From positions 1 through 64,000 of the forward strand of contig JSYX01000125.1 in assembly GCA_000787465.1 (NCBI GenBank): a stretch of 64,000 bases of DNA, read 5' to 3'. The position numbers and the translations under genes were made by a program. The stretch comes from Thermomucor indicae-seudaticae (lineage: Eukaryota; Mucoromycota; Mucoromycetes; Mucorales; Lichtheimiaceae). This document shows, piece by piece, positions 33,133-43,900 of this stretch. The notes below the pieces were generated by a model. The model saw only the letters and a list, made by a program, of their open reading frames with translations. It was not told where the DNA came from and made no database searches. The stretch's first letter is position 1, and every line of letters begins with the position of its first letter.

Positions 33133-35486
33133 ATGAGAAACGACGAGTGTTATGACGTGCTAGTTTGTGGAGCAGGACCAGTGGGTCTGTTCTTTGCTTA
33201 TCAGGTTGCGGAGACGCCCTAGTCACCAGGAAGATCTACGCTTATTGATTCCTTTCTATACATCGCTCTCTTCACCAGATGGTCCAATTAGGGCATTCAG
33301 TTTTCTTGTGCGATAAGAAGCAAGGACCCACGGATCAGAGTCGAGCTGTTCTGTTAACAGCACGTTCCATGGAGATCCTCGAAAACCGTGGTATTGCGCA
33401 CCACATTCTTAAGGAAGCCGTGATCTTGCAAGGCATGCAGATACACGTGGAAGGTGCAAAGGTTGGCTTTTTCATATCTGATCTTGCGAATTATCGTATA
33501 CAGTTTTAAATGGCGTGGCATACATACTTTAGGTGGGAACTCTCGATATCTGTGGTGACACTGCTTTTCCCCAGGCGACGTGTATTGGTCAGCACAAGAC
33601 AGAAGCGGTCCTTATTCGACTCTTGACTGAGGAACAATCACAGGAGATCCATTGGAGGACAGAGCTACAGGACTACAGGCAACATGAAGACTATGTTGAG
33701 GCGGAGGTGCGGGGTCCAGATAACGAAGTCAAGGTGGTCAAAGCACGCTACATTGTGGGAGCAGATGGCACCCATTCAGTCGTCCGGAAGCGAGGTTCTG
33801 ATTGGACCTACGAGGGATACGCGGTGGCTACGAAGTTTGCTCTTGTGGATGCAGTGGTCGAAGGTCCAGACGCCGAAAAGATCAGGAACCAGCGCGGCAA
33901 CTTCTTTTACACACCCAAAGGTACAGTAAAAATTTCGAAGACCCCTCTGCAGAGAAAAGAGAGAGTGTGCGCGTGTATGTGTGTACGTATACTAAACTCG
34001 TTTTGTAGGCGTCCTTGGTATTATCCCCCTTGGGCCGGAAGAGCCAAATGGTCTATACTATCATCGCATTGTTGCAAACCTAGGACCGTACGAAGAGGAC
34101 AAGAGTCCAAGGGCGGCCCACAACGAGTCAACGCACGGTTTTGCGAAGGAAATTGAAACAATAGACATGGATGAAATGCATACTCTGATGCGCGAACGCA
34201 TGAAACCGCTCGAAGTGACTCTTAGTAATCCCATATGGAACGCTATTTTCCGCATTAATGAGCGCAAAGCAAATGGATTCCGCAGCAAACGGGCTTTCCT
34301 TATTGGCGGTAACGTCGACAAAAAGCTTGAAGAACTATCATGATCCTCACCGACTCGCGGTTTTGTAATAGATTCGGCTCATTGTCATTCTCCGTTGGGC
34401 GGCCAAGGCCTGAATCTCGGTCTCCAGGATGGTAGGTACAGCTTTGGCATTGTTGGGGCTTTGACGGCATTTGGATTGATGTGTATCTGTTCAAGCCGAT
34501 AACCTGGCTTGGAAGTTGTCGCTTGTTCTCCGCAGTCTTTCATCTGATCCCGAGAAGTTACTAGACAGTTATACGATCGAGGTAAGCAGAGGATATCCTC
34601 CTTGTGGCCTATTATTATTGACTGTGGATTGGATATCCTAGCGCGACTCTCTTGTCTCAAGCACAATGAGAGCTACAGGATCAGCCACACGGTTAAGCCT
34701 CGGGGAGAACTTCTTTACCAGTAAGTGGATGATACAAGCTTTGTTCTCTCTTCCATGTTGGCTAAATGATTTTTGCATATAGGCGTATTTTCCTACTTGT
34801 TTTTATCTACGGCTCTTTCCATTACCAAGGTGAAGGAGTTCCTTGTGACCCAAGTGATGCAGGTAAACCCGCCAAGCATATTGAAATCGGGTCAACTTTA
34901 AAGATTAACGGCGGCCCAGTTACGTGTCTGCATTGGCTCGGATTCTCCTCTCCTTTCTCCGGACCACACACATCATCAACTCATCAAGGCTGGCGAGTTC
35001 ATGCCTGATTCGAACGTTCTCAGAAAGAGAATCCTGACAGATACCCTGGAACGCAAAACGCTTCATCAAGTACTGGGCAAAAACCGTGGCCATCAACACA
35101 CGGTCATGCTCGTCTGCACTCGACCCAGCAGCCAAGTCGCGTATCCTTGGATCAAGGAATTCTGGACACAGTGCAGATTCCCATCTGGCACAGTCCGACC
35201 CCTGGTGGTGGAATCCACATGGCACGTGCATCAATGCCGCGCACCAGAGTATGTTACGGCAGAGACGTATGATGATGAAGCCTTTTGGACCGAAGATCAT
35301 TGGGACCGTGTTGATTCTGTTTCTAAGCGTATTGGCCTTGATCAATACCTCAAAGAAGACAACCCGCCAGCTGCCCTGGTGATTGTCCGTCCTGACCTCT
35401 ATGTGGCTCGCAGTGATCTCATCAGATCCCCGCAGGACTTTGAGCCGGCCCTGGAATGGCTTCACAGCTATATTAGCCACCGCTAG
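33133..35486 (+). CDS. FAD-dependent aromatic monooxygenase, copy B (phenol-hydroxylase type)
   Basis: Flavoprotein hydroxylase of the PheA/TfdB group, expected to use NADPH and O2 on a phenolic or similar substrate; the true substrate is unknown. ATG 33133 gives MRNDECYDVLVCGAGPVGLF with the FAD-binding GxGxxG. DQSRAVLLTARSMEIL, ARYIVGADGTHSVVRK (DG motif), LYYHRIVANLGPYEED, FRINERKANGFRSKRAFLIG and DSAHCHSPLGGQGLNLGLQD follow in separate exons. After DNLAWKLSLVLRSLSS comes the C-terminal thioredoxin-like domain typical of this group (MPDSNVLRKRILTD, PAALVIVRPDLYVARSDLI) to the stop at 35486. About seven introns of 50-75 nt are needed, and the junctions near 34690-34960 are the least certain. 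An A-rich TATA-like stretch lies near 33070 and a pyrimidine tract precedes the ATG. No lesion is seen. Confidence 0.85.
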
Positions 35487-35729
35487 CTAGAGTCTCGTTC
35501 TCACTTTTGATCAACATGTAGGAGTAGTCTCATACCTTTCTTTTCAGTTGATCGTCTTGCAATGGATGGAGGTACAGGCTTTATACAATATAAATAAGCG
35601 CAGCAACAGACATGGCACCAAGTGAAATATATATACGAATTCCCTTCTTTCATTTTCTTTCATGCTAATTACAGGAGGCAGTATATATATGTGTAAATTA
35701 CAGCAGCTGTGGGTTGCGGTATGATACTT

Positions 35730-36239
35730 CTAGTGCTTGTACTTCTCGTCTCCAATCGGCGGTGCTTGTTCGCAAGGCACAGGGATGGAAGATCGATGAT
35801 CACCATACGCTGGTGGCGGTAACCGAGCATTGTTGTTAGTAGCCTCATCCACCACAACAATCGTAGGCGGCTGCGTCATTGGGCGAAAGGATGGTTCACG
35901 CATCGAACTAGGTCGAACCATTCCCTGTTGTTGCTGCTGCAGAGACAACAGTTTGTTCAGGATCGAACGTCGCCTATTGTCATTCATTATCTCCTGCTTT
36001 TCGCCATACAAGTGGCGTGCGAGCTCAGGTGGACGAAGGGATTCAAGTTGCGCAGCCGTAATGTACTGCACATGTAGCTGTTGTTGCTGCTGCCGTTGTT
36101 GTTGTTCAAGTGCCCTTTTTTCGCGTTTGGTCAGGCTTGTCGCTTTGTGAACGCAAAAGAGACAGACCCCAAGCAAGATGAAGAAGATAATGAGAATAAT
36201 GACGATGAAAAGGACTTCGTTCGTTGATGGATTGACCAT
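35730..36239 (-). CDS. Single-pass membrane protein with PPAY motif
   Basis: I do not recognise an orthologue. From ATG 36239 the protein is about 169 residues. A short N-terminus (MVNPSTNEV) leads into one strong membrane segment (LFIVIILIIFFILLGVCLF, about residues 10-28), then a basic stop-transfer stretch (KREKRALEQ). Two Gln runs separated by ITAAQLESLRPPELARHL follow, then a tail with RLPPPAYGD, a PPxY motif. PPxY binds WW domains of Nedd4/Rsp5 ubiquitin ligases, so a ligase-adaptor role at an endomembrane is a reasonable inference. The frame stays open upstream of 36239 for a Ser-rich stretch but lacks an ATG there. It is convergent with monooxygenase B. Confidence 0.65.
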   Translation of the reverse strand: MVNPSTNEVLFIVIILIIFFILLGVCLFCVHKATSLTKREKRALEQQQRQQQQQLHVQYITAAQLESLRPPELARHLYGEKQEIMNDNRRRSILNKLLSLQQQQQGMVRPSSMREPSFRPMTQPPTIVVVDEATNNNARLPPPAYGDHRSSIPVPCEQAPPIGDEKYKH

Positions 36240-36431
36240 TTTACTCTCTATGTTTTCTGGAGTTACAAAGGAAAGGTCTGGGGATATTGAAGAGAGAGAA
36301 GAAAAAGAAGAGAGAGCTGACGAAGAAGAGGAGAACTGCTCCAACCAATTTAACTAAGTTGAAGGCCTGTGTCACCGACCGACGACCATAAAGAGTCATC
36401 TTCCATGTGGATTTTTGCACTTTTGCTCCAT

Positions 36432-37520
36432 TTATAGCTCAATGTGGTGCTGCAGCGGGTTCAACTCGAGATACTCAACGACCATTGCGCAAAAGATATC
36501 CGTGAAGGCCTGCACGATGGGGAGCTCAATTATGTCTTTGTTGTCCTATATCAGAGGAATCAGCACTTTGGAACAAAATGATTATACTTGAGTCTCAGTG
36601 CACATACAGATGCTTCATGCCAAACTGGCGGAAATGGATACGGTATGACATGTAGGACATCGACACCTCGCTGTAGGAATGGAACATGATCGTCTTGCAT
36701 CAAATAACCGCGAAACGTCATGATCGAATTCTCGTCAAAAATAGTTTGATTCTTTGTCAGGACCTTTTCCAGTCGCATCAGCTTTCTGAAAAGCCAGCTT
36801 GTGGATGAATGATAATTGGGTATCTTGGGACTGGCGGCTCCAAGCAAGTCTAGTAATACAAAGGTCCCTATACGATCCAAATCGCCAGTGACTTGCCATT
36901 GAGCAGCAAGATGGCTATATATATTATTCTGTAAGTCCAAGAGCGAGAGGAAAAAGGGGGACGGGAACTATGTATTACCGTGCTCCATAGATGGAATCAG
37001 ACTCTGACCAGCTCACAAACGCTTCTTCACCATCGAAAAACACGAGTTGTAGAGTCGTTTGAGTCTTTTTCTGCTTTAACAGATCTTCTAACACCTCCGC
37101 AACACGCATCAGTATCGCGCAAGGGACGGCACTGTCCGTTGCCCCAACAAACTCAAAGTCTTCAAAGAATTTCGAGTCATAGTGTGCAGCAAGCACCAGT
37201 CGTTTGGGTGCATCGATATCGTATGTTGCAATGACATTATGGAATCGGGTCGACCCGAACACCGGCGTAGCCTCGGTAAATGCATCTTCTTCGACATGCC
37301 ACGTACCCAAACTGCCAAAGTGATCCTTAATGAACTCGCGCACCTGCTCGTTGCCTGGCGTCCCTGACACACGCGGAATCAAGAGCGGTTCGAGTAGCCT
37401 TTGCGTCCAGGTATCATCTTTGTGATGCGTCTTCAGCGCGACTAGCGATTCAGTTGGCCAAGTTTTGTAAGCGCAAACAACTGTACTGAGTACAAGGAGA
37501 AGATAAACAAGCAGATTCAT
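36432..37520 (-). CDS. Glutaminyl-peptide cyclotransferase (M28-type glutaminyl cyclase)
   Basis: It converts N-terminal Gln of secreted proteins to pyroglutamate, in the secretory pathway or outside the cell. ATG 37520 gives a signal peptide or anchor (MNLLVYLLLVLSTVVCAYKT). The zinc-enzyme core follows: RLVLAAHYDSK, FVGATDSAVPCA (Zn Asp), LVFFDGEEAF (catalytic and Zn Glu) and SDSIYGAR. After a GTAATA-donor intron come HLAAQW, IGTFVLLDLLGA, LMQDDHVPFLQRGVDVLHVI and PFPPVWHEAS (Zn His). The last exon, DNKDIIELPIVQAFTDIF, ends LNPLQHHIEL at 36432. All metal ligands expected for animal and fungal QCs are present. Two introns are used, and the length (about 340-350 residues) is normal. Confidence 0.92.
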
Positions 37521-37580
37521 AATACGACATTCTCACTTCCTGGTCTTTTTATTTTTTCTTTTCGGGAAGACTTTTGCTAT

Positions 37581-37817
37581 TCAGTGATGATACAATTGAT
37601 GATGCATATTCAGATTGCCCTGGGAGTGGAAACGTCGACTGCATGTCGCGCATCGAATATAGTGGTAAGATTTGACAAGCACGGTTTGCTGCTCTTGTAA
37701 TGTAAAGTAGTTCGAACGCGTTTTCATGTCACATTGCCCGTTTCCGTCGTTGTTATTCTGTATCAGTTCATGAAAAGGCGATATTGATGGGAAACCATAT
37801 GGATTGCTCGTCATCAT
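37581..37817 (-). CDS. Small single C2H2 zinc-finger protein
   Basis: ATG 37817 opens 78 codons without an intron. The C-terminus reads IRCATCSRRFHSQGNLNMHH followed by QLYHH and the stop. That is a C-x2-C, 12-residue finger loop with hydrophobic positions, then His with a spacing of three or four to the next His, a plausible C2H2 finger at the very end. The rest (FPSISPFHELIQNNNDGN) has no motif. The gap to the RalGAP gene end (37947) is about 130 bp. It may be the last exon of a longer transcription-factor gene or a relic. Confidence 0.45.
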   Translation of the reverse strand: MMTSNPYGFPSISPFHELIQNNNDGNGQCDMKTRSNYFTLQEQQTVLVKSYHYIRCATCSRRFHSQGNLNMHHQLYHH

Positions 37818-37946
37818 TGCAACAAGAAAGAAAAGTGGGATCGAGGACAACGAAAGAAGAGAAGGTCATCTCAATTGTGTGAATTACGACTTAAAAGAAT
37901 ACTCGTAGGTTTTTCCGAACTATGCAAAAAGTATATGTACGTTTAT

Positions 37947-40900
37947 CTATTCGTCACTCGGCATGAATATTTTCTCCATGAACTGTTCGTAACTCCTATA
38001 AAGAAAAGACTATCAGAACCGACAGCTACCATGAAACTCGACGCAAGCTTACCAAGTGGCTACTTTGTGTCGTTGAGCTATTGTCCGCACATCGTTCGCT
38101 CGCTGTGCAAACACGCTTGAGTAGAACGAAAAATAATTATTGTGTACGGAAGCGCGAAACGCATTGATCGCGGTCGCTCGTACAAGTGGTCCAAGGGTCG
38201 CCTGCGACACCACCATACGATCAAACAGAGGCCCGAAATAGGGAATCTAGTTTATCTCGTCAGATAATGACACCCTTCTCTTCTCGACACGATAAACTTT
38301 GTACCTTAGGGTCTCTATGTATTCGGATTGCAAACAATCCGTTGGACAATGGGTTTACAATGATCTGGGCGTTACCAAAGTCACCGCCAATAGTTCCGAT
38401 CCGGTAATCCCGATCGTGTTCGTTCCAGACAATGTGCACGTGGTCGTTGCCAATGTGTCGTTTCTTTTGGTGGAAGCGATAAGTCACTGCAAAGCGTCGT
38501 ATGATCCTTGTAGACATACCTTTTTCAGTTGCTTTGGATCATCTGCTTCCGTGGGCATTTTAGTCACGTCATGGAATATCATTTCAAGCGTGGAAGAGCA
38601 GTAATAGTTCGCTCGAGTGCCGTTAGTCAAATTACGCTCCAATCCACCGAGATAGCCAGTGTGCGTCGCTATATCAATTTCCCATCCAAGACTGTTGACA
38701 AATGCATTGTACATGGGACTGCCTTTGTCATTATGCAATATAACTTGTTCATCTTCCTGGCCTGGCCCGACATATATCACGGCTATTTTCATTGTCTCTC
38801 GCCTGAAATGCATTATGTTAGCTTTATGCCCAGATCTTGTAGTTTGCATAAACTTTACCCTTGTTTTCGGTCCAGCCCGCGCAGATCTCTGTATAGGGCA
38901 GGCGTTTTGTTAAGCATCTGGAACGACCCGTCCCTGAGTTGCTCGTAGTTGATGAAACCCAGGTGACTGAGAAGCAAACGACTTTGCTGGAAAGGAACAT
39001 GACATTTTTCAGCTTCTCGAGGAAACGCCGGCAAGAAGTCTTTACGTATAGAGAAATTAGCTGTCAAATGAGTATGTAGAGAATCGGAGCGTTCTAGTGT
39101 AGCTTCTTTGCGACGCAAGACATTCATCTTTGAGTACCATAGCCGTCTATAAAGCCATGTCCATAAATGAATATACTTCTCAACACGTCTTCCCACAATT
39201 TTGCTTACGCATCGAATTCTTGTTGCTTGTTATTTTCAGCTTCTTCCAAAAGGAACTCGTTGAGTTGATCTCCCATTCGTCCAACCATGGCTTCTTGAAG
39301 CGGTGATAGCGTAGACGGCTTGTTCAACGGTATTTGACTATCTGGGTCGCTCTCAGCAGTCCTAGAGAACATAGTATAATGTAAATACTGCACTACGAAT
39401 TCATGATACGCATTGTTCTACTTGCTTTTCCAACAGTTCTGCTAGCCTGTTATTGTCAGCAGTGGAAGTCTGTGGAGCTTCCCTAGCACGATCGTCAGTT
39501 ACACCTATTTCTATTACAAATTCCCTTTACTTACGACTTCTGCTCCTCTGATGTTTTCCGAACGCTGATTCCTGAGCGTAGCACGAAACCTTGTTCTTTA
39601 TCAAGCAAATCCTCTGCAGGACCGGGCCTTTGCGCTTCATCCACAGGACTAGTAAGATGCTCCTTTGGCTCCAGTTGTGCGTCCCAGACATATCGCCCAG
39701 TCAAATCTCGTACGATCACCCGAGCTTGCGGACCATGCGTCTCCGTTTCAGGTAGTTCGACGAAAGCGATGATTGTCGTGTCATTAAATGCAAAATACCG
39801 ATAACCTGGATGGTCTTCTTTGTCGTCGGTGGCTACACCAGGACCGACGATCGTACTACCATCCTCATAAGTATTTCTAATACATATCCGCTCCATTGGT
39901 GTTTACCTATGAATGGTGGCAGGTCCATACGGAGGAGCAAAGTTGTTAAAGTGATGAAGCAAATGTAGCAAAACAGCTTCTGCGGATTCCTAGCATTATA
40001 CAACGTTAAAATTGGTCTTTAGCCCACTCAATCATCGGCGGACCGCCTTACCTTGACATATCCTTGATCGCTCTCTGAGACGTCAGACCCACTCAGGACA
40101 CTCACATATTCATGATGTAATACTGGCCGCTTCTCTGTCAACAATTTAAACTTGAAAGGAAGTTCCTTCTTCTTTGACGTATTGGTTCGTAGGACGGGCG
40201 GATGAGGAAGTAACTTCTCGGCGTCTCCCTCCTAGCCAATTATCCCATAAATTTTTCAAAGTCGTTGCACTATTTCATCTTTATCTTACCGAAGAGATGT
40301 GAATGGCGTACTGAATTACATCGAATACGAGCGGACAAAGCTCAGTTTCCGAGAGAATCATCGGGTCAATGACCATTAGCCACTCCAGAAGACAGCTGAA
40401 AAGTTTTGAAATGATAAATCCTGGATAGCAAGACTTTTCAGCTTTTTTTGCTTTCATTGTACAGATTGTCTCTAGACGTCTTACCTCTTCCATCTTTGCT
40501 GTTCTGCTCATAATATCGCAAATGCACGTTAAGTGCATCGATGACTTTCGTCATCACTCGCTCCATGATATTCTAGATTAAAGTTTTAATAATGCTGCCA
40601 GCCATTTATAGTTCCTGAAATACATACGCCACCAGAATCCAGTTCGCCACGATATACTTGGGCCAGAGCATTAAGGCAATCGACTGCAGTGTTGACTATA
40701 GGAATATTGCTCCAGTAGAGATGATCCATTATAGCAAGTAAAGTCTCATGGATAAGGTCTGTATGAGGACTAACAGATCGTCGAAAATGAGATATGCTGC
40801 GTCGTTGGACGAAGTCTACAGTCAGCTACCTTTCACATGCCAAAAGTTCATCCAGCGCAAGCGTGCAAATCGCGCTTATCAGCATGCAGTGTGCATCCGC

Positions 40901-43900
40901 TTCTTGCTCTATGCAGTCCACTGAAATACTTGCATTGACAAGTCTGAGCAACAACTCCTTGAGCCACCCTTTGATCTAGAAGAAGAGCGGATGCTCACAG
41001 TTTGTTGCTCAAGTGCTTTAACCATCTTTGTTATGAACTTACATCAGAAAAGGCAAACTGCTTTTCGCTAAAGCCGCCAATCCACGTTAAATCAGGTCCT
41101 TCCATGTTTATCCGAACCTCAGTCAAGTGGTTTGAAATGGAAACGAGGGACCCAAGGATCTTGATACAACTGATCTTCACATCTGGCGAAACCTCCCGGG
41201 CGTTGTCCGAATCCAGCAGCTGGACACAAGCACAAGTCAGCACCTTAAATAGGTTCGTGTTATGGCGACCGACCTGCTTCTCAACAGCATCAATGAAAGA
41301 TGGGATTAATATGTAAACACCGGGCAAGCATAGTGAAAATATCCGCTCCGAGTTACACATGATAGACTCAATGATATCATTCCCCTCTGTCGACAACCCC
41401 TAAATTCGCAATTTAATGCGTACAGCGCACACACCAAACCAGTCTGCACAAACCTTCAATATGGCTTTGTAGAAATGGGCGTAGTAATTAAATGGTATCC
41501 CCTGTTCTGGTCGCTGTGACATGACACGACATAGACAGCCGTACGCGGCGGCTCGACCTTCATCATACTCTCTGCAGCCAAGTTAGCTCTGTCCTTGGAT
41601 GCAAGCAACCCGTTACTTACTCTGATAACTCCGTTGCTTGTAGTAGCCAGGGTGTAACTTCGTATAATGCTGGCATTGGCACGTTGCGATAGGGTTGACG
41701 TGACCTTACCTAGATTTGACACAAGTTCAGCTATGCTGTCGCCAGAGAAGTTTTCTTTGACTTACCCAGTGTAAAGTATTCCAGATATCGACTACGCATC
41801 TCATGGCAACTGCGTAATTATGAGGATCCTAAGAAGACTGACATCAACCTACTTGCACTAATTGCCTGTCTCAATGTCTCTTTACCTCAATGCGATTAAT
41901 ATCGCCGATAGAACAAAGCATGTTCTTCCAAACAGCAAGCACGCCATTACCGTCGTTGGGTATACTTGAAAGATTAAGGAACTCTGCACTTCGGAATATT
42001 CCCAGGCCAGCTGGGAGCTTATCGTTCACGGCGGCTGCGTTGGTCGTTAAAGCAATTGACTCTCCGTGCGGCAAGATCGTGGACACAGATGTCCTATTGG
42101 ACTGAACCGGCTGATAAGTGTCGATCATGTAAAATACGGCAGGTGATAACCTACTTTGCTAGAAACTGACATATTCTCTTCGACTATATGTTTCTCAAAT
42201 GAGCTTCCGATGCTTCCGCGATCCCACTCGGCTGTGCGTGATTTCTTTCCGTCATCCTCTTTTGAGCCCCCAGTAGCTATTGCTTTGGAAGTTGAGCCCA
42301 ATGCGGTGTCGGAGGTGTCGCCGTGCTGAGCATGATGGACGAAATTGAGAAATTTGCTGCCAGAATCCTGCCACAGTGCGTCGAATTGATGAATGCTCAC
42401 CGTACGGCGCCCACTGCGTTTGTGCGAGCTCGCCCCCACTGATCCGCCCGCGTTTGCAGTAGAAGGACCAGCCCCTGTATGATGCTGTTGTGTACTGCTC
42501 GTCGAAAAAGAGGCTGCTGGAATCACGTTCTTTAAGCCGAATTTCCGACCCACGCTGCCTGTACTACTTTGTGCGTGATCCTTTTCATCTTCAGAGGCGG
42601 CACTTTCTTCAGCATCCGGTAAATGAGCTGATCTCCGATCCGATGCTTTAGACGGGCTTGGCTTTTCGTTAAGAGAAACGCTGCTCATATTACGTGCGAT
42701 GGAAGTCGTATTGGTTACGGAAACAAGCGCTTGAGATGCCTCAGCGGTCTTGTCGGCTCCGGAAAAGGCCTTATCCTGGGCGTTGAAATCAACAAGCTGA
42801 CCATTGCTTCCTCCCGCTGATAGCGGTCTTCCAGCGGTTCGGTTGCTTCCCCGCGATTCCCCATGCATACTCAAGTGGCGCGAACGTACCTTGCTTCGAC
42901 CACGACATGGTGTAGCCATAGAACTTTGTTGATGAGGGAAAGTTGGGCAACCGTGACCGTCCCGGCTAAGACGCTCGGAAAGTTGGGTATCATATTCAAC
43001 TTTGTATAGCTTTGCAGATAGCACTCGCGTTAACTTTTGCATGATTTTCTGATTTTCATATTCAAAGTGGATTTAGTCGATCAACCGATAAAAACAATCA
43101 TTATAGCACGTACCACCCATTGTCTTAGAGTTTCCGTCCATCGCATAGAACTGATCATGTGCTTATTCAGCTCCTTCCACAGTTCTAAATGTGCTATTTT
43201 GGCCCGCACAAACGCATGAAGCAATGTCTACAAAAGTATTTATCTTGTTTCTTTTTCGATCCACCCTAGATGCAACAATCATTACCTCCCAGACATAATC
43301 TGCAAGGTCTTCTGCCAAGCTTTGGACAGGTATCCGACTATACTTGTCAGGCTCATTCATGAGCCAGGCTTGAATATCGAGGAGACATCGAAGCAGAAGC
43401 TCCCTGTAAACGATCGTTTATCAAGTTATGACCATCCATTTACGGTTTGCAACCCCTTTGTATTTACCAGCTTTCCAGTTCCATATCAATGCCTCCTCGC
43501 GTAACTGTAATCGCTCGGTATACATTAATAGCGTCTTTGTACAGGTGAACCAAGCTCTCCCAATCTGCATTCTGCTGCATGTCAATAGTATTAACTTGAT
43601 CGTTTGGTACGTGATCGTCGTGATCCTCGAAAACCAGTTTTATCATCAAGAAGTACCGCCGTAAAAACCTGTTTGCGTCTGCATGCTTATAATCATGTTC
43701 GTCAAAGGGCGATGTAGGAGACGTTGGCGTATCCTTCTTGCTTTGAGTGTCGACTTTTGACTCTTGCGTTTTAGGCGTTGGTACAGATGCCATGGAACTG
43801 GACCGTGTCACGCCCGTCCAGCTCCCAGTTCGCCGAAGAAACGATGGACGCTCCTCCTCATTTCCTAGCATCCACACGCCAAGAATATGGATGGCACCAC

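Noticed and set aside
34920..35480. 186-codon minus-strand open frame that looked like a separate gene
   Set aside because: Exactly antisense to the C-terminal domain of monooxygenase copy B, whose sense frame is clearly coding.
35830..36150. Cys-rich small + strand ORF
   Set aside because: Its Cys run is the complement of CAG/CAA Gln repeats in the PPAY membrane protein.
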